A stretch of DNA of 64,000 bases. Origin: Nocardia ninae NBRC 108245. GTDB lineage: Bacteria > Actinomycetota > Actinomycetes > Mycobacteriales > Mycobacteriaceae. The notes beneath the pieces are model-generated. The model was not told the DNA's origin. It worked only from the letters and a program-made list of their open reading frames with translations, and did not search any database. Both the position numbers and the translations under genes were made by a program. Shown in pieces: positions 11,422 to 20,929 of the stretch. Location of the stretch: NCBI RefSeq assembly GCF_007990755.1, contig NZ_BJXA01000030.1, positions 1 through 64,000 on the forward strand, written 5' to 3'. Each line of letters begins with the position of its first letter. Position 1 is the stretch's first letter.

Positions 11422-12476
11422 CAGGAACTTAGATCGTACGGATTATGGACATCTTCAGGACAATGAACAATGGACACCTTTTCGCCGAGGCCAATATCTC
11501 TGGCCAGCTCGAGAAATACATCCATTGCAATATGATCTTCCCAAGCAAATCCGGTGGAATCGAACACGGTCAACGAATTCATGTGTTTCGATGCATCTTC
11601 CGGATGTGCACAGAAGTAGCTCAGCGGTAGGCCTATCTCCTCGGGTTCGAGCTGCTGAGATTCACCCTCGGTTCGTGCTTGCTCCGGATGATCCACACAA
11701 ACGTATGCCCTGCGCAACATACTCACCGGCAACTCAGTCTTTCCCACCTCATCGGCGCCGATCGAGTTTATGTGCAGATGAGGCAGATGCTCGACATCGG
11801 GGATAACCGGGCCCGCGCCAGGCACCACCGAGGTAGCAGTGAAAATTATGTCCGACGACGCCAGAAGCTCATGCGGGGATACTGTTTTGAATTCACAATC
11901 AATGAAGGATGCCCGCTGCTTCAGGCTTTTCGCGTTAACTGGGGAAACATCATGCACAAGAACAGTGTCGATATCGAACAATAGACTGAGTCCATGCAGT
12001 TGAGTGACAGCCTGAGCACCCGCACCGACGACTCCGACCGTCCTTGATTTCGGCAAGGCGAACAACCGGCTCGCAATGGCCGATGCTGCGCCAGTGCGCA
12101 CAGCCGTTAGTAGTACCGCGTCACATATTGCGATGGGTGCTCCACTTGCTTCGTCTATGCGTGCAATACTCCCTAGGACCGTCGGCAGATTTGCTTCCCG
12201 TCGGCCATTCGGGTTGTACGAGATGGTTTTTACCGTCAGTCCGGATCCAGGAAGGTAGTGGGGCATCACGTCGATCACGCCCCGCGCTCCAGCCCCCCTT
12301 GTAAAACCTGCCCTCGGAGGAGAATTGGGACATTCGCCCCGCCCCAGCTCTCCAAGCCCGTCGGACAACCGCTCGATTAAACAGGTCATCACGTGATCCC
12401 GACCGACGATCTCAAAGATGCGTCTGACATCTTCTTGCCGAAGCACCAGGGTTTCCAACTCAGCCACCAATCTCAT
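11418..12476 (-). CDS. Ornithine cyclodeaminase / mu-crystallin family protein
   Basis: 352 residues, full length for the family. It has the dinucleotide-binding GVVGAGAQA at about 148-156, Lys83 in the TVKTIS strand, Arg127 in VRTGAASAIA and the family signature DSTGFAWED at 306-314. Members are NAD(P)-dependent cyclodeaminases (ornithine to proline, lysine to pipecolate), ketimine reductases or amino-acid dehydrogenases; the reaction here is not identifiable. It is the first gene of the four-gene operon; the operon promoter should lie just upstream. The Shine-Dalgarno sequence is weak. The coding sequence is noticeably less GC-rich than the PKS and aminotransferase downstream, a mild hint of separate origin. 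Confidence 0.85.
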   Translation of the reverse strand: MRLVAELETLVLRQEDVRRIFEIVGRDHVMTCLIERLSDGLGELGRGECPNSPPRAGFTRGAGARGVIDVMPHYLPGSGLTVKTISYNPNGRREANLPTVLGSIARIDEASGAPIAICDAVLLTAVRTGAASAIASRLFALPKSRTVGVVGAGAQAVTQLHGLSLLFDIDTVLVHDVSPVNAKSLKQRASFIDCEFKTVSPHELLASSDIIFTATSVVPGAGPVIPDVEHLPHLHINSIGADEVGKTELPVSMLRRAYVCVDHPEQARTEGESQQLEPEEIGLPLSYFCAHPEDASKHMNSLTVFDSTGFAWEDHIAMDVFLELARDIGLGEKVSIVHCPEDVHNPYDLSSW

Positions 12477-13119
12477 TACCTGTTATTCCGATACCAAACG
12501 ATAAGCAATTGATCGCTACTCTTCGTCAACAATCACAAACGTTGAAGAGACACGGATATCTCAAGTTCGAGACCTTACATCAGGAACCCATAGCAGACGA
12601 GAATATTTTGCACTACATATTGTTCCAATATTCCCAGCAGCGCAATCGATTCAGCGCCAAACGGCCGACTGCTCACAACTATGCACGCGATGCTTAACAG
12701 CGACGTATTTAACAATGGCTTTTCACATGACACAGGAAAGCTGCGAAACAAACAGGCAGCACTCTAGTAGCCCCGAGAAAATCACGCTCACCACTTAGGA
12801 AGCCTAAGAGCTACCGATATCCACTACCGAAATAATCACGCTCGGCAGTTTCCCAGGAATCCGTCAAAGACCCTAAAGGCAGATGGCATGCCACAACGAG
12901 CACACGACTTCAAGGTTCACGCATGATCCGATAAACTCCCCTGCTCCCTCGTAGATTTCCCTTCGGATGCGAAACTACCAAACTGAAGGACCTTCCGCAA
13001 CCTGACCGACCAGTTTCTACGCCCACGCCCATGGTCCCGGATCAGGCGAACAAGGATGTAGCACAACGAAATACAGCTGCCTTACCAGGTGAAACGCCCC
13101 GATCGTAGCGCTAGACACG

Positions 13120-13154
13120 GTCCGTATTGACAGGCGCTGTCTGTCAATACGGAC
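13120..13154. repeat. Perfect 14-base inverted repeat, 7-base loop
   Basis: GTCCGTATTGACAG at 13120-13133 is exactly the reverse complement of 13141-13154, around the loop GCGCTGT. There is no T-run on either side, so it is not a typical intrinsic terminator. It could be an operator, a decayed transposon end or a structured RNA. Confidence 0.85.
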
Positions 13155-13339
13155 ACGTTGTCAAGGAGTGGTCAGGGTTACCGTCGCACGAGAACATCGA
13201 CACGGCGCCCCCGGTATCAACCCGCTGATCGGTTACGACAGGCCAACATAGGAACAGCTCGTCGCTGTCAGCAAGCGACTACGCACGGGCACCGTAGACA
13301 GCTCTGTTGCGCGACGCGGCAAGTTACCCCTCCGAGGAA

Positions 13340-13385
13340 GTGCTACGAGCAGGTCACCCGGCCCGACACGACCTGCTCGTAGCAC
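13340..13385. repeat. Perfect 16-base inverted repeat, 14-base loop
   Basis: GTGCTACGAGCAGGTC at 13340-13355 is exactly the reverse complement of 13370-13385. The arms differ from the hairpin at 13120-13154. It lies about 300 bases beyond the stop of the murJ-like gene, with no T-run, so a terminator role is possible but not typical. Confidence 0.85.
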
Positions 13386-13683
13386 GAATGGATTTGCACA
13401 ATTCGCGCCAAGTGCGTTGGACGCGAATTGCTCGCCATCACGGCCGACAACTCCGCGCGAAGACCCCAATAATCCGTCAGAAAGTCCGGCTGGCCGTTGA
13501 CCATCGTCCGACCATGTCTCGGGACACCGCAAACGGAATCCCAGATGAAGGCCGTCGCATAATAGCTGTGCACCTACGGGACCTTAAGACCAAGCACTCG
13601 TTTCATGACGGTGCCTCGTCGAGGACGACGATAAGGCATGTCACCGTCCTCCGCAGTATGCGCATAAGTATACGCACAGGATC

Positions 13684-16600
13684 CTATGGTGTGGCTTCGA
13701 AGTGAAGTTCACCGATCGACGACTGGAACTGGCCCCCCGTATTCGCTAGCGCGGTGATCCAGATGAGCACGTACCGAGATGGCTTGTCGGCGACTACAAC
13801 AATTTCTGTCGTACCTGACCTCAACATCGACCGGCCGATCAGCTGGGTCTGGTCGAGCGTAGGGGTCGCGGTTGGTGATGTGCGGATCTCCACCACCGTA
13901 TCGGGGGTCGCCGAATCCAGGCTTACCTTCGTCAGTTTGCTGGGACTGCCGAGGGTGGCCAGGATCCCAACGCCCTTCTTGAGTGCGGGGAACTGCTGAA
14001 AGTACTGATCGCTGCGCCATATGGTGGCCGGGTTGTCGTCCATCACGGCTGAGACGTGCCCCGGGTCGTCGGGGGTTCCCCCCGGCGAAAACACCGACAC
14101 ACTCGTCACAGAAGCCGGCACGCCACCACCCGGCGCCGATGGCGTCGCCGATCTCGAACTATGGTCCGGGCTCGGTGACCCGGCGGCGGTCGAGGTCAGT
14201 CCGAGCTTGCTGTGCTCGTTGAGCGGCGCGCTCGAGGACCTGGGCGCAAAGACGCTCAGTAGCCACCAGAGGATCACACCGACCACAAGCGCGGCGAGCA
14301 GGCCGACCCCGACCAGGATCCACATCCTTCGCCGAGAGCGTTCTTTTTCCACTGCAAGCAGGTCCAAATCGGCCAATGATTCGTCAGCAGCCGGCTGCGC
14401 GCGCGGACCCAGTCGAAGTACCGGAATGAACTCGGTCTTCTGGTCGACCACCGAGGCCTGCTCTAGCAAATCCCGGACGGTCGCCGCGGTCCGTATGTCT
14501 TTGTTCGACTCCAGCGAGCGGACGGCGACCGCCGAGATCTCGAACGGCGTCTCGGGGCGGATCTGGCGCGGTTCAACCGGGATGCCGTCGGGGGCGAAGT
14601 CGGCCAGTTGCAGACCCCCAACGGTGGCCGCGGTACCCCTGAGGTCCCCGGAAGGAATTGGCCAGCGAGCGGTGAGGAGCGCGTACAGCGTCGCGCCGAT
14701 TCCGCGTACATCGCTCTGCGCGTCGGAGTCGGCAAGTGTGCCTGGAAATGCGAGTACTGCGTCCCCGGATGCGCTGATCCGAATCCGATCGGGGTGGTCG
14801 ATCGATAGTGAACCGCCGCCTCGATGAGCCAGGTCGGCCGCAGCCGCCAAGGCCCGGACAGCGCGCGCTGCGCCTATCGCCGAAGGGCGTGTCTCGGCCA
14901 TCTCGCGCAGTGTCCGGCCAGGTGTCCATTCGGCCACCACGATGCCACCCGAACTGCCGCGTACCACGTCCAGCACGCGGGCCAGGCCCGAGGAGTTGAT
15001 GCGCCCCAGGCGCAAGGTGCGTGACAAAATCGCTTGCGGGCCGTCTTGACCGGCATTGTCGGCGGCCCTCCGGTCGGCATCGACGAAAGTCAGCGCCACC
15101 TCACGGCCCAGCTTCATATCCAGCGCCTTCCAGAATCGCAGACCGCGCGCACCGCCGTAACTGGCAAGCAGACGGTAGCGGCCATCGGCAACCGAGGCGC
15201 CCGGAATCAGTTGGGGGCCACGCGGGGCTCTCCGTGCCGCCGGCTCCACGCGCATCGGCGGCATCTCCGGCGACCCGACCGGCAGCATGCCGGTGTCGTA
15301 GGTTGTATCCTGCGGCTGGATTGTTTGAGGCTCGAAGTGACGTGGCGGAGAAGGCGTCATGCCGATGGGCGGCACCGCTTTCGAGGGTGTACCTGCGTCT
15401 GGAGTGAGACCTGTACCCGCGTGTCCAACGACAGGGTGGCGCCCACTCCGATCGGGCCGAATGACCGGCAGAACCATCGTCTGGGCATCCATGTATGGCT
15501 CGTAGCGGTAATAGTAGGGGTCTACATGTTCAGGACGCGGCAATACCATTGTTTCGTGTACTTCACCAACCGTCCCACCCATGCCGAGGTCAGGAGACGG
15601 TGGTGTCAGGCCGAGTCTGCGGGAAATCGCAACCGTGATGGCAACGATCTCGGGAATGCGCACGATCCGCATTAGCCCGAATGCGACGCCAAACATCACA
15701 ACGGCGTCAATAATAACGCGGAACAGCGAGCCTGAACCGCTGTGCAGACGCGAAAGCCCCAGCACCTGTTCCATTATCAACGTGACTGCAGCGCCAGCGA
15801 CCGAGGCCAAGACAACGCGGGTGACAGTCCGACCGACATTGACCATCCGCAAGTCACCGAGACTGCGGTGCAGCAGCCATCCGCCTGTCACCGCACCCGC
15901 TATGTAGCCGAGCCCGGTCGCGGCTCCAAGCGCGATTGCTACATGGTCGTCGGGAACAATCAGAGGGGCTATTGCGGTAAAGATAACTCGAACTATGGTA
16001 ATACCTAGAATGATCCAAGTCGGCGTCCACGCCTGTTCCCGAGCATAAAATACTCGCAGATGAATCAGCACTAGCGAATAAGGAATAAGAGTAAATGCCG
16101 ACCAGCTAATTGCTTCGCCGAGGCGACCGGCATCAGAAGTCCCGAAATTTCCGTAACCATAGAGCGCCATTCCCACCTGCGGACCTGCAATTGACAGGAA
16201 TACAACGACAGGAACCAAGGCCATCATCGTCAACCTGGTCGCCGCGCCGAGGTCATCGACCACTGCGGGCGTGTCACCTTCAGCGGCGTTGCGACTCAAA
16301 CGCGGCATTAGCGCGGTCAGCAGGGTCACACCAAGCACGCCATATGGCAATTGAAGCACTAGCCAAGTAGTCTGGTAAATTGCGGGCCCTGCAGCATCAG
16401 CGTGCGACGAAATACGCATCGCGAATATCAAACCGACCTGACTGATGAACACATACACAATGATCGCTGCGCACATGCCACCAAACTGCTTAATCCGAGG
16501 ATCTATTCCCCAAAGCGGCCTTAGGTCTATATTCGATCGCCTAGTCGCTAAGAGCAGGCTCAGCGCTTGCACTATTACGCCGAACGTGACGCCGATACCC

Positions 16601-17742
16601 AGAACAAGCAGTTTGGGATCGCTCATCCGGACAGGATTCAGAGACAATTCACCTGGCGTCAAAGCATAGAGCCCCAACACCGATAGCATAACCACATTGT
16701 TTAACACCGGCGCCCATGCGCCAGGTTTGAACGATTGATGCGTATTCAGGATGGCCGTAAGAAGTCCGGACATTCCATAAAAGAGAATCGCCGGCAACAA
16801 CAAGAAAGTTAAGGCTGTAGTGAGCTGTGTATTAACCTTACTATCGCTTGACAGAAAAACATGCGTCGTCAAAATCGGCGCCGATGCTGTCGCCAGTATG
16901 GCAGCGACAGACAAAATAACAAACGCCGCGGTCACCAAACGGCGAACGAAGGCAGCACCGGCATCCGGGTCCTCTTTTTCTGCCCGAACCAGAGTCGGCA
17001 CTACGATCGCAGTGAGAACCGCGCCGAGAACTAACTCGGAAATCATATTCGGTATTTGACTCGCCACCGTAAAAGAGCTGGCGATAGCAGGTCCCAACAC
17101 AGTCAGGAGCATCAATGTCTTGCCGAAGCCGGTCATCCGGCTTATCAGCGTAGCAAATGCAATTGACCTAGAATCCCTGAGCAAGCGTGAATTCGAGTTG
17201 GTCTCAGGTAGTACCTTGGCGTCAGACCGAGGCCCGCCGCGCGGATCCTGTTCCGATCGCTTCGGGCCAGGTAAACGCCCGGACGGCTGTCCAGGAAGGT
17301 GCCCTTGCGGCGCCGGAGGCGGTCTAAACTGTCGGTGGGATTGAGGACCAACAGGCTCCGGCGCAGAATGGCGAATCGACTCTCCCGGATTCGATCTGTT
17401 TTCGGGGCCCCTTTGATTATTCCGCATGCCGTCGTGGCCAACGGTAGGCAAGCCTGGCGACTGCGGCAACCTCGGTTGACTACGGGGGTGATCGAAAACC
17501 GGCGGTTGCGATGTCGGCCAACCCAGAGGCGTACGTGAAGGATGGTCGGCAAGCCGGCGCTGACGCTGCCGATCATTCTCGAGCGCATCGATCGACGCTG
17601 GTGGCTCCTCTCCGCCCTGCCGCAGATGGCCTCCCCCGGTTTCCGATGGCGACCGACCAGGAGACGGGCCGTAGTGTTCGGCGTTCGATTCCGGTTCTCC
17701 CGAACGCGCGAACCCTGCGGCCCGATCGCTGCCCTCACTCAC
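13684..17742 (-). CDS. MurJ/MviN lipid II flippase fused to pseudokinase and extracytoplasmic domain
   Basis: 1,352 residues. Layout: Pro/Gly/Arg-rich disordered cytoplasmic N-terminus (about 1-190); polytopic MurJ core (about 200-710, starting SIAFATLISRMTGFGKTL, with many membrane helices); linker; protein-kinase-like domain (about 850-1110); one membrane helix (about 1139-1161); exported C-terminal domain of discoidin type. The kinase domain is dead: the VAIK lysine is replaced (REVALTFVD) and the HRD and DFG motifs are unrecognisable. This matches mycobacterial MviN (Rv3910), which flips lipid II and recruits FhaA through its pseudokinase. Start is GTG with a strong AGGAGGG five bases upstream. 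The usual neighbours (sigM, trxB, trxA, Nudix gene) are absent, so this may be a second copy. The membrane core is clearly lower in GC than its own ends. Confidence 0.9.
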   Translation of the reverse strand: MSEGSDRAAGFARSGEPESNAEHYGPSPGRSPSETGGGHLRQGGEEPPASIDALENDRQRQRRLADHPSRTPLGWPTSQPPVFDHPRSQPRLPQSPGLPTVGHDGMRNNQRGPENRSNPGESIRHSAPEPVGPQSHRQFRPPPAPQGHLPGQPSGRLPGPKRSEQDPRGGPRSDAKVLPETNSNSRLLRDSRSIAFATLISRMTGFGKTLMLLTVLGPAIASSFTVASQIPNMISELVLGAVLTAIVVPTLVRAEKEDPDAGAAFVRRLVTAAFVILSVAAILATASAPILTTHVFLSSDSKVNTQLTTALTFLLLPAILFYGMSGLLTAILNTHQSFKPGAWAPVLNNVVMLSVLGLYALTPGELSLNPVRMSDPKLLVLGIGVTFGVIVQALSLLLATRRSNIDLRPLWGIDPRIKQFGGMCAAIIVYVFISQVGLIFAMRISSHADAAGPAIYQTTWLVLQLPYGVLGVTLLTALMPRLSRNAAEGDTPAVVDDLGAATRLTMMALVPVVVFLSIAGPQVGMALYGYGNFGTSDAGRLGEAISWSAFTLIPYSLVLIHLRVFYAREQAWTPTWIILGITIVRVIFTAIAPLIVPDDHVAIALGAATGLGYIAGAVTGGWLLHRSLGDLRMVNVGRTVTRVVLASVAGAAVTLIMEQVLGLSRLHSGSGSLFRVIIDAVVMFGVAFGLMRIVRIPEIVAITVAISRRLGLTPPSPDLGMGGTVGEVHETMVLPRPEHVDPYYYRYEPYMDAQTMVLPVIRPDRSGRHPVVGHAGTGLTPDAGTPSKAVPPIGMTPSPPRHFEPQTIQPQDTTYDTGMLPVGSPEMPPMRVEPAARRAPRGPQLIPGASVADGRYRLLASYGGARGLRFWKALDMKLGREVALTFVDADRRAADNAGQDGPQAILSRTLRLGRINSSGLARVLDVVRGSSGGIVVAEWTPGRTLREMAETRPSAIGAARAVRALAAAADLAHRGGGSLSIDHPDRIRISASGDAVLAFPGTLADSDAQSDVRGIGATLYALLTARWPIPSGDLRGTAATVGGLQLADFAPDGIPVEPRQIRPETPFEISAVAVRSLESNKDIRTAATVRDLLEQASVVDQKTEFIPVLRLGPRAQPAADESLADLDLLAVEKERSRRRMWILVGVGLLAALVVGVILWWLLSVFAPRSSSAPLNEHSKLGLTSTAAGSPSPDHSSRSATPSAPGGGVPASVTSVSVFSPGGTPDDPGHVSAVMDDNPATIWRSDQYFQQFPALKKGVGILATLGSPSKLTKVSLDSATPDTVVEIRTSPTATPTLDQTQLIGRSMLRSGTTEIVVVADKPSRYVLIWITALANTGGQFQSSIGELHFEATP

Positions 17743-18442
17743 GGCGTCCCTCCTGCAACTCTCGAATCTCCACGCGGGGCCTCCCTCGTGCCTGGCCTAG
17801 CTCGAACGGACAGAAGGTCCGCAGGAACGCCGTTGCCCGTTCCACCCACCGTGCCTCCAGTCGCCCTTAACTGTCCCGTTGGGACGACGTCATAGTGGCG
17901 ATGCCCGACCTCCCTCTCGGCGGCTACGGCTGCCTAATACAGCACATGGCAGCTTTGACCAACAATCAGAAACAGTAGTGCACACCCACCTGGGCCGGGA
18001 TAAGCCCAGGCCACGAGCGGGACTGCGCACTTCCTTCGCTCACGCTGGGGTAGGCACAACCAGCCGTACTCATGGCGTCGATCTACTCGTTCCGGTATGC
18101 ATCGAGGACGGACTGGTATTAGCAGGCTCCGAAAGCGCAGGGACCGATCCTGTCGCATTCGTCCGGTAGTGCAGGAGATGTTGCGCAGGCGCGTCGGGAT
18201 GCGAGCGGCGGCGACTTCCATTCACATGCTGAGCGGATGTAACTGTCACCACAGCAGCGCGGGAGGAATGTACGCCCATTTGTCAACCGAGTCCTTGAGG
18301 TCGGGCAAGCTTCCAACTCTGCGGATCTGCGGCCCACACCTACACAGCCCGGAACGGACAAAGGACTCAAACCGGCCTGTACCGCCGCCCAGAAGGGCAG
18401 TCGTGGCAAATTCAATAGGGATTGAATTTGTAGAACAATCGT
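17743..18442. other. About 700 bases without a supported gene
   Basis: This stretch lies between the start of the murJ-like gene and the stop of the membrane-protein gene at 18443, both on the minus strand. It should carry the murJ promoter. Open frames here on both strands overlap each other and show no domain or good ribosome-binding site. Confidence 0.5.
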
Positions 18443-19549
18443 TCACTCTGCCAGATCCTCACAAATTCCCCAAATTTCTTGCGCTCGCCTTACGAGCTCA
18501 TGTGTTTCGAATTCGCCGAGCGCGGCGTCGACGTGGAGTTGTTGAACAAACGAATCAGGGTTATATTTCGTGGCGGCGTTCAATAGTTCGAGATCATGCA
18601 GGACAATATCAATCGGAGCTATAGCAGCGAGATATTCTGCCAACAGAAGAACACGGTAGACAAGAGCATCCCACGCTACTTCAGCTGCGAACTCGACTGC
18701 AGATCCGTAATCGGCAACCGCTTGCGCAACAATTCCTCTTCCGCGCGGCTTCGCGGTATTAGCGTGCGCCAACCATACGCGGTGGGCTCGGCAATTTATG
18801 TCTGCGATTCCAGCTTCGAGATCGATCCTTGCCCGATGCACACTGAGCAATTCACTTCGCCAGGAGCGACTCGCACGAATCTCGTCGCACAGCATTTCTG
18901 CCAAACCGACCAGTTGGGCTTCCCTCCACACGTACGCAGCCAAATCGCTCGCATGTCCGGAATAGACGGCAGCAGTATCCCATTCTTTTTCTAAGCACTC
19001 TCGGTTCAGATATTCATGCCCGAGCTCGTGACGTTCAGCTGGCCACTTAAATTCGGCCGCACGGAGTAACTGACGATCACTGCGACTAAACTTAGGGGGA
19101 TCTGCACGCTTAATTTGTAAGATAGCTTTTAATCCAAGGAAAGAAGCAAGGACGAGTACAAAATTCCCGAGAATCAGTAGCCATGTCCAGCTCGCAGAGT
19201 CATCCCCAAACACCGCTACCCAAAAACCGCTAAACAGCCACACAGAAATCGAGGCGGCAAGGAATTCTCCACCGCTTCCGCCAGAATAGGATTTAACCGG
19301 CTCTCGACGCCCGGGTTGCGCTTTTACATACCTGCTTGCCAGCTCTCCAGGCAGCTGGCTAAGATCCATACTAACGCGGCTCGCCCAGGACATGTTGAAC
19401 TTTTCGGCTATAACGTGTCCGCCATATTCGTCAATAAGGTCATTGAGCATGTCCTGACGGGTTCGATGCCCGATCAGCCCTCCGACCAAGCCACCTTCCG
19501 GCGGATTGGGAGCACTCGGAGCCGGCCCGGCGGTAAGGTCACTGAGCAA
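18443..19549 (-). CDS. Hypothetical protein with two membrane segments
   Basis: 368 residues, function not recognised. The N-terminal third is followed by two adjacent hydrophobic segments at roughly 95-140 (FLAASISVWLFSGFWVAVF and WLLILGNFVLVLASFLGL), then a long soluble, charged, probably helical C-terminal part that contains several Trp and His residues. The start is likely TTG at 19549, because GGGGAG lies six bases upstream; no ATG in frame fits better. GC content is lower than in the neighbours, especially in the second half, suggesting acquired DNA. It stands alone between two gene-poor stretches. Confidence 0.6.
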   Translation of the reverse strand: MLSDLTAGPAPSAPNPPEGGLVGGLIGHRTRQDMLNDLIDEYGGHVIAEKFNMSWASRVSMDLSQLPGELASRYVKAQPGRREPVKSYSGGSGGEFLAASISVWLFSGFWVAVFGDDSASWTWLLILGNFVLVLASFLGLKAILQIKRADPPKFSRSDRQLLRAAEFKWPAERHELGHEYLNRECLEKEWDTAAVYSGHASDLAAYVWREAQLVGLAEMLCDEIRASRSWRSELLSVHRARIDLEAGIADINCRAHRVWLAHANTAKPRGRGIVAQAVADYGSAVEFAAEVAWDALVYRVLLLAEYLAAIAPIDIVLHDLELLNAATKYNPDSFVQQLHVDAALGEFETHELVRRAQEIWGICEDLAE

Positions 19550-19892
19550 CGTGTTCTCCCCATCTGTCTGAAACCAGGACCACCGTACCGGATTAGCTCT
19601 ACCTCGAAAAGCTCGAAAAGGCCGCCATGCGCCGTATCACGATCGCGCGCGACAGCGACGCATCCAGGTTCATCCGATCGGCATGAGGGGCTTACTATCT
19701 CCGAAGCCAACGACACACCGCGGGTGGAGACCTTGTTGGACGCGGTGTGAACGAAACGGGATGACGGTAACGCGAAGACGACCACAGTCGCACTCAGCGG
19801 CATGTTCGAGTTGGCGCCCTGGTCGGTGCCCAGGCTCGGCGAGGTCAATCGGGCGCGTGAGATCAGTGCAATCACCCTCTCGCCGAATTCAA
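19550..19892. other. Intergenic stretch between divergent genes; no gene supported
   Basis: I looked for a RelE/HigB-type toxin in front of the HTH gene at 19930 because such HTH proteins are usually antitoxins, and found no open frame with toxin motifs on the plus strand. The minus-strand frame covering 19474-19902 overlaps the membrane-protein gene and has no domain. Confidence 0.4.
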
Positions 19893-19923
19893 TTGTTCGC
19901 ACCGTAGGGCTATCTCCTATGCT
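19893..19923 (+). promoter_or_regulatory. Probable promoter of a leaderless mRNA
   Basis: TTGTTC at 19893-19898 and TATGCT at 19918-19923 are spaced by 19 bases, and the -10 element ends only six bases before the ATG at 19930. That leaves no room for a Shine-Dalgarno sequence and none is seen, which is the layout of actinobacterial leaderless transcripts. It is inferred from pattern only. Confidence 0.45.
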
Positions 19924-19929
19924 GGCAGC

Positions 19930-20187
19930 ATGGCAGCACGCGCACCGCTAGACAAAGACGAGCGAGCACTCCGTCTGCAGCTGATGGAGGCAATCGACAA
20001 CGAGCGGGCCCAGCGCTGTCTGAACATCACCGAAGCGGCGGGCCTCCTCGGAGTACGACGCCCCGAATACTCTTACCTCGTTAACCAACACGTCGACCGA
20101 CTCAGCCTCAGCAAGCTGCTCAGCTGGGCACGGACGATGGGGGTCAACTACAAACTCTCGCTGGAAATCAGCTCACCACCCCAGTGA
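19930..20187 (+). CDS. Small XRE/HTH protein, antitoxin-like (HTH_37/HigA type)
   Basis: 85 residues. The central part, LNITEAAGLLGVRRPEYSYL, followed by DRLSLSKLLSWARTMGV, matches the helix-turn-helix and following helix of HTH_37 proteins, the antitoxins of HigB-2/RelE-like pairs. No toxin gene is found on either side, so it is an orphan antitoxin or a stand-alone repressor. It probably represses its own promoter, as family members do. The start is leaderless or nearly so. Confidence 0.7.
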   Translation: MAARAPLDKDERALRLQLMEAIDNERAQRCLNITEAAGLLGVRRPEYSYLVNQHVDRLSLSKLLSWARTMGVNYKLSLEISSPPQ

Positions 20188-20929
20188 AAGATTGCAAAAT
20201 CCGTGCGGCACAGTGAATCAATCAGCCAACCATTGACAGCGGCCAGCGACACCAGTTGACCGGTTCGATCGCCGCCGAGTAGTGACCTGGCGTGCGGCAT
20301 ACGCCGCGGTCGGGCGCAGAGCCCATACCCACGGCGGGGTAGCACTACTTGCTGGAGCCCCCTCAAGAAGCTGTGTCGGGGTGCTACCTGATCATCGACA
20401 ACTTCGGATGTCCGTCAGCTGAGAGCGTCAATCGGCCGACAGCACGAAATCGGTTTTGAAAACCAGCTGCCCATCGAGAGCCTGCTGGCTGGAATGGTCT
20501 TCATCTGGACGGATCCCCGACAAGGACACGGACCTCCGGACCTGACGAAACCTGTTTGCATACAACCTTTTTCACCCCATAGAGCCATCAGCTGCTACGA
20601 AAACAGACGTCTGGCCGCCACGGCAAGGCCACTCGCCGACCGAGCCCTGCCTCCACCGAACCCACCAGCGCTGCATCGCGCCATCCAACTAGACATCTCC
20701 TCGGGAACAGAGACCGGAATGCGCGATGAGGCGCGCGGCCCGCCGCTGCTTCGACGGGCTCCTGAAACGGAGCCGACCAAAACCAGCCCTTCTGTTGACA
20801 CACCGAATCGGGCTTGCGAATTCCCGCTGCCACGACGCGCAGCCGTCCGGAGGGCCTGGCCTTCTTACCTCTTCGGCTACCATTGCCACCCGACACCCAC
20901 CGCTCATCAGTCACGGAGGAAATTTTTTA
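20188..20929. other. About 740 bases without a supported gene, upstream of lsr2
   Basis: The stretch must contain the promoter of the lsr2 gene. The longest plus-strand frame simply extends the lsr2 N-terminus upstream without domain content; the minus-strand frames overlap one another. Nothing structured was noticed. Confidence 0.45.

Larger units (their letters stand above)
12477..13683. other. 1.2 kb gene-free stretch with two long perfect hairpins
   Basis: Short open frames occur here but none has actinobacterial codon usage or a recognisable product. Composition is less GC-rich than the neighbours, especially at 12480-13000. It separates the cyclodeaminase promoter side from the 3' end of the murJ-like gene, so it should hold the promoter of the PKS operon and the terminator of the murJ-like gene. 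Its only clear structures are the inverted repeats at 13120-13154 and 13340-13385. Confidence 0.6.

Noticed and set aside
12509-12697. Short plus-strand frame upstream of the cyclodeaminase-like gene
   Set aside because: No ribosome-binding site, no domain and composition typical of intergenic DNA here.
19474-19902. Minus-strand frame that could be a toxin partner of the HTH gene
   Set aside because: Wrong strand for a toxin-antitoxin operon, overlaps the membrane-protein gene and has no RelE/HigB motifs.
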